Shown in pieces: positions 20,908 to 32,100 of a stretch of 64,000 nt of DNA; positions within the stretch are counted from its first letter, which is position 1; each line of letters starts with the position of its first letter. The DNA is from Trissonchulus latispiculum (taxonomy: Eukaryota > Nematoda > Enoplea > Enoplida > Ironidae), in NCBI GenBank assembly GCA_030248195.1, contig JASAND010007476.1:1-64000 (forward strand), in the 5' to 3' direction. The notes below the pieces were generated by a model, which did not search any database, was not told the origin of the DNA, and saw only the letters and a program-made list of their open reading frames with translations. The position numbers and the translations under genes were made by a program.

Positions 20908-22226
20908 ACAGGGAACAGAAGGCGGAACTCATGGAGGTGATGCAGGTGGCGGAACTGCAGGGACTGAATCCAGTCATGGTCATGCGGGAGCATGATGGTC
21001 TATCATCGCGGCCCGGCAAAGGGGAGGCCACAGTGTCAACTGTGGACAAACCGGCCCCAGAAATGTCTGACTTTGTGGTCCCTCAAGCCCGTCCAACCGG
21101 CGATGTGATTATGGGGCCGTCTGTCATCCGGACTTTAATGGGAACGACGATCCCTCCCTCCTCGGTGGTTCCCTCGGTCCCCGTGGCGCGATTCGGCACG
21201 AAACTGCGTCGTGTCGCGTCATCCCAGGGAGGACCTAGCGGCGCATCGCCTGGTCTGCACCCAAAATCCCGTTGGCTGGAGCGGAAGCGGCCAAACCTGG
21301 AATGGCTGCGTCCGAATCGAACTTTTTCGGCGGTATTACTGGTTCAGGACGAGGCCGTGGCTATCGTCCATACGGATCCGATTCGGATTCATCCGTCGCA
21401 ACCGCTATCACGGCTTCTACAACTCCTGGAAGCCGCCCTCTACGATCGTCAACACCTGGAATGGTGTCCTACGTCCCTGTGGAGGAGCCACCTATGGACT
21501 CTCCGGACCACGAACGGTGGGAGTCCGTCTATCACGGTCGTCGGGACACTCAACCGTCAACATCACGATCACAGCGGTCGCCTCGGCGGGAGGCATTACG
21601 TCCTCCACCATCAATTGAACCTCGTGACCACTCGCGGTCACACCGTCGAGAACGCTCAACGGACCGTCATCGTCGACGATCAGCATCTCGTCGTCGGTAT
21701 TCCCGTTCCGCGTCACGAACATCTCGTGATCGCCGACTGGAGTCTCGAGATGGCCATCGTCGGTACCCGTCAACGAGTCGTCATCATGACCGACGGTCAA
21801 TACGTGACCGTTCACCGTTCGTCGTTGAGAGTCCGACCGTCATCGGAAATTGTCACGAGATCGCTATTCGGAAGAGCGGAATCGCTCGGCCGACCAACAT
21901 CACGAACGCGAGCGTCGCGAAGATCGTCGCGAAGATCGTCGCCCTCCGGCCTATCCGATCAAACATCGTGAAGAGTCTCGTCATGATCGTGATCGTCATC
22001 ATGCCGCTGACACGTTGAGTCGGTCACGACCAAAATCACCGACTTATCGTGTACCTCGTGTCAAAACCACCCAGAAAGCGGACGGAAAAGCTCGGCTATT
22101 CGGGAACTGCCACCCGAATATCCATCGAACTATACCAGAGACAATTTACCACCGTGTCGGGTCTATTTGGTCACCGTCCTCTGCGACATGCTCAACCAGG
22201 ACATCGCGAAACAGGTGCCCCGTTAG
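20880..22226 (+). pseudogene. accessory ORF D: Arg/Ser-rich protein, frameshifted
   Basis: It starts at ATG 20880, overlapping the end of ORF C. Coding-like sequence then changes frame near 21270, 21845 and 22080. The N-terminal ~130 residues are polar. The middle (about 21560-22050) is an extended RS/RD/RE-rich domain (SRSASRTSRDRR and HHERERREDRREDRR types), resembling splicing-factor tails. The last part (RELPPEYPSNYTRDNLPP, then VYLVTVLCDMLNQDIAKQVP) is in the same frame as ORF E and separated from it only by TAG 22224-22226. ORFs D and E may therefore once have been one protein. RS domains mediate RNA and protein contacts and nuclear-speckle targeting, but the role here is unknown. Confidence 0.6.
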
Positions 22227-22256
22227 ACGGAAGACCCGAATTATGACCGTTTTACG

Positions 22257-23771
22257 ATGGAGCAACCAACACCGGCTGAGATCGCGGCCATCAAATTGGA
22301 CCGTTGGCCTGATCACCCCATCATCTATATGCGGGACAATAATCTCCAGTGGAAGCCACACAACATCCCGGGCGACCCTCGTGAGAAGAACCTGCATCCA
22401 TGGGTGGTCATGTTCCGAGAGGAGGTCCTCAAGTGGATGGTGGATAACGTCCACCACACCCAACGGCTCCCGGAGGATTTCCTGGATACCATCTGGAAGA
22501 AGATGTGGGACCGCGATCCTCAGCTGACGAACCACATGAAGGCGAAGCCTGAAAAGTTGACGACTGGTGGTAAGACCAACTGGTATTCACGATGGCAGAT
22601 CCTGGACTATCGTGATCGCTATGGGAAAGTCTACAAAGGATGTCCTGTCAATCGGGTCTCGTCAACTGCTCGATGGGCCAACTGTATGGCAACGGCAGCT
22701 TTGGTGCCGGAATTATTCCGGTACCCTCATCTGATTCGACGGGACGAATTCCGTGAATTCTATTGCTGTCATATGCATAGCCGTCGTCTGCGAACCCGAT
22801 GTATGACCATCAAGAAGGCCATGCTTGATTACCACCGACCCAACGTCGCGGGCATCGCGAACGTTGATGAAGGCTATTTCCTCAACTTCTATTTGGGGCC
22901 GGAATATGCCTTCTCCTTCATGTTCAAACACCAGCCGTTCATCAACTTGCCGGTGGAACAATTCGAGAATCACTACATTGGTACCAAGGAACACCTCTAT
23001 CAGGGTCGCAAGGGCTGGTATTGCCAGTCTGATGTCGTCATGGACCTTGTGAGGGATTATCCCGGTCGCGATGGCTTTGCTATCAAGCATAGCACGGATC
23101 AGGCCATCGCCGCTCTGCCCGCTTGTCGTCTTCAGCGATGGCAGTCAGGTCCTGATCAGCTCACTCAACGGCTGATCATATTCCATGTGTTCTACCATAG
23201 CCCTGATATGCAGGAGTACCTGGTTCAAACCATCGGAAACTATTACTGCAAGGCTTCCACGGACCCTTGGTGGGGGATTGGTGTGAAGGTTCCTCGGGGC
23301 TTCAAGCCAGACGACCTTTTGTACGATGGCAAGTACAATTGGCTCTTCAACACCAAGAATTGGACAGGTCAAAATATTCAAGGGTCCCTCTATACGGAAG
23401 TGGGACTCTGGTTCATGCAGGCAGGACCCGACGAGCTGTGGGAGGACCGGTTCGACCGAATTCCCATGTCTGGGGCCCGGCTCGATGCCTATCTGGACGT
23501 GGTCCGTGAGCGCATCGCGGCGGCCGCGGAGCGCTACAAGAAGGGACTGCCAGCGCCTCCTTTCTTTCGTACGGAGCTACCTTTGGCCCTGATGAACCAG
23601 CCCATTGACTTGCCGGTCAACCGGGAGGGCATTCATATTGTTGGCTGCGCCCCTCCTGGTGAAGAGAAGAACATTTTCCATCCATCAGTGGCCCTGACCC
23701 TGTGGAACCCATTGGAACCTCATCCCCAGGATCACCATCGGGCTACGGACATCGTCATGTTGGAGTATTGA
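22257..23771 (+). CDS. accessory ORF E: NADAR (YbiA-like) domain protein
   Basis: The 504-residue product has a ~210-residue N-terminal region of unknown fold. It is followed by a NADAR/YbiA-like domain at about 208-385: LNFYLG (210 on), SFMFKHQPF, the signature TKEHLYQGRK with Glu245, RWQSGPDQ, then FYHSPDMQEYLVQTIG, DPWWGIG at 336-342 and NWTGQNIQGSLYTEV (W369). These match in order the INFY, SEHYFQAQK, NWESVKEQ, AELRALLLAT, ND..WGDG and GKNRLGYLLMELR blocks of YbiA-type proteins. NADAR proteins are N-glycosidases linked to riboflavin-intermediate clearance and removal of ADP-ribose from guanine. The frame is intact. The substrate here is unknown. Assignment rests on block order, not a database hit. 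Confidence 0.75.
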   Translation: MEQPTPAEIAAIKLDRWPDHPIIYMRDNNLQWKPHNIPGDPREKNLHPWVVMFREEVLKWMVDNVHHTQRLPEDFLDTIWKKMWDRDPQLTNHMKAKPEKLTTGGKTNWYSRWQILDYRDRYGKVYKGCPVNRVSSTARWANCMATAALVPELFRYPHLIRRDEFREFYCCHMHSRRLRTRCMTIKKAMLDYHRPNVAGIANVDEGYFLNFYLGPEYAFSFMFKHQPFINLPVEQFENHYIGTKEHLYQGRKGWYCQSDVVMDLVRDYPGRDGFAIKHSTDQAIAALPACRLQRWQSGPDQLTQRLIIFHVFYHSPDMQEYLVQTIGNYYCKASTDPWWGIGVKVPRGFKPDDLLYDGKYNWLFNTKNWTGQNIQGSLYTEVGLWFMQAGPDELWEDRFDRIPMSGARLDAYLDVVRERIAAAAERYKKGLPAPPFFRTELPLALMNQPIDLPVNREGIHIVGCAPPGEEKNIFHPSVALTLWNPLEPHPQDHHRATDIVMLEY

Positions 23772-25270
23772 GCAAGTCGGCATCGACCCTCAAGCTTCGG
23801 AATCTGGAGTTCTCCATCAATTCTGACTATATGCTCCATGGAAAGATTCCTTTCCTGATTTGACTTTTCTTTCTTCTGGCATCTGATTGGGTCTGATCCA
23901 TGTCGCCCACCATGCTGACGGCTCGGCCGATGTCAGAACTTGGACTTTGGAATTCATTCTCCTCTTGATCACAATTATCCTGACCGCCCTATAAGGTCTT
24001 TTGTTTTATCAGTATTTTCGTGACAGTGACACTTCTATCCACATTCCATATATATATATATAGTATGTTATTTTGTCTTTTAACTACGACTTTGGATTTT
24101 TCTGTGTTGTTTAGTGTTTAGTTTAGTTAATACGAACTTGTAATCTCTATAGTTTTGTATTCGTTAGTTATGCTAAATTTGTTTGAAAGTAGTTATTTAC
24201 GAGCCTTATCTCTGGTTATGTGCACGGTGTAAATTTAGGTATGTATTTTTTTTTACGAACTGGTATCTTCTGTATGTTAGTTGTGAACCTGAAATTTTCC
24301 TTGTATGTTAGTCTTGAACCTATACTTTCCTGTGTTATTTCTTTCGAACCTGTTATTCTCTTGTTTACTTATTTTCGAACCAATAATCTTCCTGTCTTTT
24401 AATTTTGAACTTGTATTTTTTGTTAGCATATAAATATGTCGTATGTTACCCAGAGTTTTCTAATAGTATTATTCTATGCCAATTTTATTTGCTCAGTATT
24501 TTGTCCAGTGCTTTTTTTGTAAGGATTCGATCCATATGTTATTATCATAACTGCCATATTTGCCTTATTTTGTCAACAAATCCCAGTGATGGCATCATCA
24601 TATGAAAATACATATTTAAAAAGCCACCCTCGCTATTGGTTATGGGTTTTTATTTCCCTTAGGACCTCACCCTAACGGTGTGTCTTTCTATAGTAACTTT
24701 ATTATTATTATGATCATTATTATCATAGGCTGTTTGCCTTGTCGAGCGAAGGCCTGATAAACCTTAGCTTGGCATGGTTAAACTTAAATTTATTAATATT
24801 TTATTTGAAAGTTCAACATATTTTCTTGTTGTCTTCATATTATTAACACACTCGTTTGACTATACATTCCAAAGGAGGGTAACTCCTCTTTCCCATGAGT
24901 TACTTTTGGAAAGTCATTGTATTTTCAAATTTAGCTACTTACTTCCAAATAATTTTACGGTTCTACTTCTACGTGTATTTTTGAATATGCATAGTTACTG
25001 GCATAGCTAGTATATGTTTATTCCACTGTAAACATGCCGTATTTAATCACTTGTTTTTTGTATTTTTCTATAATACGTATATACGTACTTTTGACTAGTT
25101 TATTATAGCTTAGTCTAGTTTTGTGACTTGCAGTTTGACAGATCGTCTGCAGTCTACTAGTATTTGTAGCAGCATTGCTCTGTACTATGTGTACTTGTAT
25201 TGAGAGCTCAGCTCACGTACCAGTTCGCCTTTGAACAGTGATCCTCTCGGGAGTTCGGATTGCGAGCCCT
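23772..25270 (+). other. 3' untranslated stretch of the giant retrotransposon
   Basis: About 1.5 kb of T-rich sequence without a coding frame. Between ~24125 and 24425 a degenerate unit of roughly 40-45 bp containing GAACYTG/GAACTGGTAT...TTTTCYTGTRTGTTAGT repeats about five times. No other signal is seen until the polypurine run at the 3' LTR. Confidence 0.55.
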
Positions 25271-25277
25271 GGGGAGA
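25271..25277 (+). promoter_or_regulatory. polypurine tract
   Basis: GGGGAGA directly abuts the first TG of the 3' LTR, in the place where plus-strand DNA synthesis is primed in LTR elements. It is short, but the position is exact. Confidence 0.75.
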
Positions 25278-26030
25278 TGTAACGGATCAAGGTTGGACAT
25301 GGACAACCTTTCCGTTGCTGGCGGTGTAGCTAGGCTAGCTAACCGCTTGGCTTTGTATATCATCATCAAAAAGGTGCTGGGTTTGCTTTGCAAGTCACGT
25401 AGCTCCCCAACGTGTACGTTTGGGATTGGGTGGTTCCCCCCCCTTGCTATACGGGGAGCTACGTGATTGGGGGGAAATTTCTCACTAGGGGGCGCTCGTG
25501 GGAGGGTTCAACCCAACACTCGCTTCCCCCTTATCAGTTTATACTTTCTGCTATCGTGAACATCCGCTCTATATTCCTTTCCAACTTTATTCCCCCGTTC
25601 TACTGTATATATATTTTGCCCCTGCTCTCCCCAGAGCAGATATTGGTACGTTGGCCGCCCGGCCTGTCACTGTAAGTCATATTGTATTGTGTGACTGTTT
25701 GTTTAACTGAGGGCCCGGCCCATAACTATTTTATATTCTTTATAATTATATTTGTTGTTCTTCTTATTAAATTGTTGTTGCTATCTTAATTAGGCTGAGT
25801 CTACTGAGCTCCTGTCAGGTAAGTAGGTCCTGTTCGAATCCAATATCAGTGAGAGTGAAGAGGCATCTTTTCACTTAGGGCAGGTTTCTACCCGGTTTAC
25901 ATCTGGCGAGGCTGTCCCGACCGTCTCCTGAAGTCGGTCCGTTATCTATTTGTGTACGGTCTCCGCATCCGTCAGGCTTCGGGTGTGGTAACGGTGCTAG
26001 TACGTAGAATCTGGTACTTGCCCCGCTACA
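25278..26030 (+). repeat. 3' LTR of the giant retrotransposon
   Basis: This 753-bp LTR runs from TGTAACGG to CCGCTACA. ATTAAA lies at 25766-25771. A consensus splice donor CAG|GTAAGT lies at 25816-25822, where the 5' LTR has a weaker TAG|GTAGGT. Confidence 0.93.
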
Positions 26031-26112
26031 AAGTTATAGTATTTAATTTGTCAAAAACGCCCGTTATTAAAAAATTCCAGAATTGTATGCTTACACCAAG
26101 AGTCCAACCAAG

Positions 26113-29100
26113 TAGTGCTGGGACCGGTTCCGGTTCTTTACTTCCGGTTCCGGTTCCGGTTCTAGCTACCGGTTCCGGTTCCAATTGGTATTTTTGATAA
26201 AAAAGCTAAAATCACGCGATTTTTTATTTTTTTGACAATTGCTATAAAAACTTAATATATATATTTAACTGCACAAAGCTATGAACGTGTTTTTAAACAG
26301 TGTTTTTGCTTACTTTTTACTATGTTATTTATATACAAATATTTACTGTGAAAAGATATGGTCTGTTTCATTTTTACCAATATGTTGGGGAAATTTTAGC
26401 TACCAGAGCTTACCAAAATATACCTACTAAGTATTCTCAATCCAGATAAACATTCAGCTACTGTCCTTCAGAAAGCGAACGTCGCACAGAACTTTCCTCG
26501 ACCAATTTCAAGCAGTCCAATAAAATTTGCTTATCGATTCAACGGCTACAGTTACAACATTACAATGCTTAATCATTGAAAAAGCAGCTAATCTCATCTC
26601 GGGGTCGAAGATTTTTTGAGATCGAAAACTATAGCAGAAAACATTGGGGAAAATCGTTGAACGAGAATTGAAACTTTTCGAGCACTTATGCAGCACACAG
26701 GTACAACTAACTTCATACCTTTAAAACCAAATATTGTATGTTACAATAAATAAAATCAAGCTACTAAGTTTTTATTTTACATAGAACTTGTTTTAATTTT
26801 TGTAGCTGAAATAAACAAATTTGTAACAAAAGAGCGCTATCCCCTATCAAATCCTAAACCTATATATAAGCAAAAAGTACTAAAATATGACTATGAAATA
26901 TGAAAATTTTTAGTAGACCATCAAAGGCATTCTTTTTCGGTAGCGCTAGCCTTGCTATTAATTAAATAAGAACGATACCTCAGGGATACTGTTGCTCAGC
27001 TTAACCCTTAATCTGGAGTTGCGCCTTCAGTATACTGGTTTACTTCAGCTGAAGTTTGCACACAAATTGCAGAGGCAACAGCTAAAGTTGGAAGAGTTGC
27101 CGTAGAGCATCAAATCCTTAATGCTTACCTTAACATCCTTAAAGAAGAGTTAACATTGAATATGTAATGAAATTACTGTTTCTGCTACTGTATTTGTTGT
27201 TTTATTCAGTAAAAAGGCGTTTCGCGTTATTACAGCCTCACCTAGCAACTAGGAATAGCGTACTAATAACTAGTATAAGGGGGTCTGAGTAAAGAATAAC
27301 CTAGGCCCTACCCGGAAATCTGCCAAAAAGGCTAATCTAGTGAGTTATTAATTGGTTCTACTAAGTGGTTTTGCTGAAGATCTCATGGTCAGTCCAGTTA
27401 TCTATGCCAGGTAATTGTATAAAGGATCAAGTTTTATCTGCTACTGTCCATTATAATCCGTACCTGCATTGTCTGTCTGTCAGAACTGCCAGAATTGCCT
27501 TAAAAAATCACAATAATCTGGTTAACTACCAGGGCTTAATTAAGGTGTCTTAACTGTGTTCCTGCGGCCGTATTGAGGCCCTCGAACTATATTAATTAGT
27601 GAACTTATTAAGTATTAGAACTGTTTAGAATATGTATAATTACCTAGTTTATCTCAACTCTTAGTGCAAGGATTCGAACCTTTGACCTTTTGCCCTTTTG
27701 TACGTGTGTGGGACGGCCGTATTGAGGCCTCCTACGATTACGCAAATCCCTATTACATCAGTCTTGTGTAAGGGCGGTCGTAATTGAGACCCCCTTTAAT
27801 TCTCCCGTCTTTCCCCTTCTCCTGTCAGCGTTGCGCAATGGCCAATTACGGCATAAAATCCCCTTAAACAACAAGAAAACACATTATTATTCATCTTATT
27901 CCTACATTTACACAACAAACAAGAGCAATTACACACTATCAAGGTTTCTTCTTCTTTAATTCCTGAAACAACAAAAAGTACAAGTTAGTTACACATTTTA
28001 AACCCTACATACTACTTTTTAATTCCATTCTTTAGGGAGTTATTTAACTCCTCCCCTCTTTCTTCTCCCTTTTACGGGTCGGCCTTTTATCTTTGACCGC
28101 CCGCCTGTTTGTCTGGAGAGCGTGGAAAGCTCCCAGACCTTACGTGAACGAATGCCATTCATGCATTCATTCACGTAAGTCATACAATAGTGACCTTATA
28201 AGGGTCACCGCTGACCTCCCACCCACAAAAGGCTGAATCCAGCCTTCCACTGCTCAGCATAAATATAGGTAAAACAAATGTATACATTTATACAGTTATA
28301 TAACAATAACAATAGGTATTTAGGTACTTAACTAACTAATTAAATAGGTACCTATTAGTAGTTTAGATAGTTTTATATTTTATCTTAGGTACCTAGTTAT
28401 TACGTGATTTGTTTTCGTCTTTTAGTTTCCTTTGGGTCCTTGATGGACCAAACAGGTGTAGCTCCCTTGCTTTCTAATAAGCAAGGGAGACCTTTTGTGT
28501 TGGCCGCTGGAGGACCAATTCTTGAAAATATTGGAGTTTCTGTTTACTCCAGATTTATGGGCCCCAGCAGAGACCCCTAAAACTTGATACTAAAAATCCG
28601 GCCTTTGGCCTCCTTTCTGTCTGATTTAGGGGTCATCTGTTCCCATTAATTTGGAGGTCCTCCAGCCGCCAGACGCGCCTGTGGGCTACCGTAGGTCACG
28701 ACTCGGTAGCCCAATAATAAAACGTGATCATTCGAAACAGCCAATCAGCTGTTAGAAGCTGAAAGGCCAGCCCCCCGACGGGGTCTCGACTGCAACTAGC
28801 AGTTTGCAGTCAGTGCTTGGCTGGCAGTCGGGGAGAGAGGTTGCTCTCTCCCCTAATAACTTTAGCTTCATTGTCTCCCCCTTATTTCGTCCGAATGTAC
28901 CCGGGAGAGGTGTGTCTTGCGCCAATTATACGGAGGCCTGGACTATAGCACCTCTCCCCTTCCCCCCATTTCCCCTTAGGGTTTTTTTATTTCAGCAACT
29001 GCCAGCCAGGCACTCACATTTCTGGCCGCCCCCGTGAGCCCATATGTCTTCGGACGGCTCACGGGGAGCACTGCTCCTAACCCGGGGACTCTTATGCCCG

Positions 29101-32100
29101 AGAGGCGGTCCCCGGGTCCCTCCATCTGCACTATTTCCCGGGGTCTTCGGACCCCGGAAGACCACCTTTTTTTAACACTTTTCGGGCCTTGCGCCCAGTA
29201 TTTTCTGTAACTGTATTTGTGAGGGTGTGGGCCTTTCGCCCCACACTCTGGGGTATTGTCTATAACTTTTTCCTCTTTTTGTACACTTTCCCGAGTGATT
29301 TGCGAGCAGCCGAACCTCGCAAATCACTTTTATCAAAAAGGATCTCAAATCGTCATTTTTGTCATTCTGTGCACTTTCTCCCAAAAAGGCCCTTTTGGCC
29401 CAATCCACAAATAAACTGTCGTGGGTTTATTTTAGTCAAAAACCCACTCTAAAACCACCATTTTATCTCTTTTCAACCCTCTCAGTTTTCACTCCAAAAA
29501 CCCGATTTTTCACCCTAAAAGTAACCTAAACTTGGGTAATTAGTCTAAGGGAGGACCTTCGCTTACCCGCCTTGAGGAAGGGGAGTTAGGCCACTCCCCG
29601 GGAGTAGGTCTTTCAGGTTAGGACCCCCCCTCAATCCCCACAGCCGGCAACTAGAGTTGCCGGCTATGTTTGCTATCGCAAATCCAAAGCCACTGATATA
29701 ACCTTGTTGTGTTATCTAATAATTGCCGGATTAAAACATGAGGTTGTTTAAAAACACCTTAAAAGCTGAAAACTCAACCTTTAAATACCTTTTAATCTAA
29801 TAATTATTAAGACGTTAATTGGGAAATACCGGCTTTCCTTTCGGTTAAAAGCTGTTCTTAGCTTGTTTTTCTGTATTAATTGCTATAACAGCAATTGTTG
29901 TCCCCATTGGCTTTTATACACACAAATACAAAGAAAAAGTACACGCACGGATGATCACGTGGGAATGGCCATTTCTGGGCCATTCCCGAACTATATTGCA
30001 CTCTCACGCAACCGTAGCTAGTTATACGAATTAGTCAGGCTAGTATCTTGGGAATTAGCCCCATTTTAGTACTGTAGAACCGTAATTTGTATTGTGTCGT
30101 ATGAATGCGGCTCCTCACGTAAACTCCTCCAGCTGAGGTTGTGAGAGAAGTCAAGTGTGCGTGAGGTGTGAATGTTGCGTAACTGTGTTTGAATAATTGT
30201 GTGAGTGACTGTGATTGCATGACTGAAACTGTGTGCGTGAAATAGTATAGCTACGACTGTCTGTGTGTGTCTACTGTCTAAATGAGCGTGTGAAAGTAGT
30301 GCGCTAGTGTGTGTGAATCTGTATGAATGGAATTACGTCTACGTCTGCTATGTGGTAATAACCGTATGAATGGGACTGCTCATGTAAACCCCTTGCGGAG
30401 GTCTTGAGTGTAGTCCGTAGGGAAATAGTTAGTTAAATAATAATATTAAGCAGTAGTTAGGCACAATAATTAGGGTATTATAAACAGTTAAGTTAGGTTA
30501 AAGATAATAGTTTAATTAGGTGTTAGTCGGTTTAGTAGCTATAGTTAGTGTTAGCTAGGCTTGTGTTAATAATCGTTAGCAATTATAGTTAGCACCAGTA
30601 ATAGCGGTTAACATTATAGTGTTAGTTAGGATTGTTAATAATTGTTAGTTGTCATTAGCATGTGAAATCCGGTTGTAGATTGACCCCCAGAAGCCTGCGT
30701 AAGTCACCCGGTTCAGGGTGCAGGTCCTCTGCAAGAACGGGGCAATTCACCATTGTCCAGTTAGATTTCTAGGCCCAGGTTAAGAGGGTTGGTAACCTCA
30801 TTTGCATAATTACGATAATATGTTCTAGGTACCCAATGGTAGGTTACCAACCCAGGTTAGGGTTATAATTGTCGTTATTAAGTCTAGTTAGGCCTGTAGG
30901 GTATGAAGTAGGCCTCAGTTAGTACCAGGTAGTCTATAGTCGGTAATAATCAGTAATAATCGGTAGTATGTAACAGTATCCTGTCTAGTGGCCAGATTTG
31001 GGCCTTAATTAAGTGTTAATCGTCAGTTATAACAAATGGGTTACTCCTCCTATACTGGGTACTACGTAGTACATAGATTAGGTCAGTTTAGCTGTAGTTT
31101 AGGTCTGTAGTAAATGCTGAGTAGTGCCTACGTGACTCCATGCCCGTGAGAGGCTCGGTCAGAGCCTCATTTGCATATTTAGCCAAGTAGGCCGGAACGG
31201 CCCAAGCTTGGCCCTCTTCGTTTGCTTGACCTTCAAAAACGTCAGTGTTCGTCTGTTTTCATCCTAAAAGCACAAAATAACACATTACACAATACACAAT
31301 ACACAATTCGGGTTTCTGACCCGCACGTGAAAGCCAATCGGTCCGGACAATAGTTGCTGGGGTTTTAATCCCCACCACCTCTGTTTCTAATGGGTTTTAA
31401 CCCATTTGATTCAGGTAGCCACCCGATCTGCTCCGAGCGTACGGTATCTGCTGCTGGAATCAAGTCTGATCATTGCCCTGTTGGAGATAACTGTGTGACG
31501 ATTTGCTAGTACCTGTCCAGTCTTGTGTCGTGTCTTGTCCAGTGTTGTTTGGATCCGGAAAGAGATCCCAGTGCCAGTGTTAATCCAGTCCTGTCTGATC
31601 TGTCTCGTGGAGTCGCTAATTAGGTACATATTGGGCCTACTTTTGGTACAGAACCAGGTCGTTGTTGAGCAGACGCGGTGAGAGCTACCGGAAGTAATCG
31701 TTGGGAAAACCTACTGCTACCATCAGGAACTTTTGTAGAGCTATCCAAAATAACCATGTTCAGCGAAAGCAACACCGCCTACATTCTGATCCTAGTGGCC
31801 GAAGCCACCCTATAAAGATATTGACAATCTGTTCAGTTTATCGTATATTAACTTTGAGATAATTATCTGAGGAAGCCGATCCGACCTTTCCGACAATAAC
31901 CGACACTCTTCCAGCCTGTAACTGTCATTATCCATTTCAGAGACCGGAACTCTTCTCGAAATTCAGTTATTCTGGGCAGTCAATTATACGGAGACGCCAG
32001 AGCAAAGCCAACCTCGCTCTCACTCGATTCGGATTATAAATAGTTGTTAATTAGCGTAACTTGCGTGTGTGCGGTCCCAAGAGTTATTGTAAGGGACAGA

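Larger units (their letters stand above)
6866..26030 (+). mobile_element. giant Ty3/gypsy-type LTR retrotransposon with a 3' accessory ORF module
   Basis: The 19,165-bp element is bounded by direct LTRs (6866-7606 and 25278-26030), both TGTAAC...CTACA, and by a 4-bp target duplication AAGT (6862-6865 and 26031-26034). A purine run GGGGAGA abuts the right LTR. The order is LTR, ~610-bp leader, gag, protease, RT, RNase H, integrase, then about 7 kb of extra reading frames and a 1.5-kb 3' untranslated stretch. RT-RNaseH before integrase and a WEGPYRI-type integrase C-terminus place it with Ty3/gypsy. gag and pol carry stops and frameshifts and the LTRs differ at roughly 30 positions by eye, so this copy is inactive but not ancient. 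Typical gypsy elements are 5-10 kb. Confidence 0.95.

Noticed and set aside
16810..23771. env-like glycoprotein in the accessory module
   Set aside because: No signal peptide, transmembrane anchor or Cys-rich ectodomain is visible in ORFs A-E.
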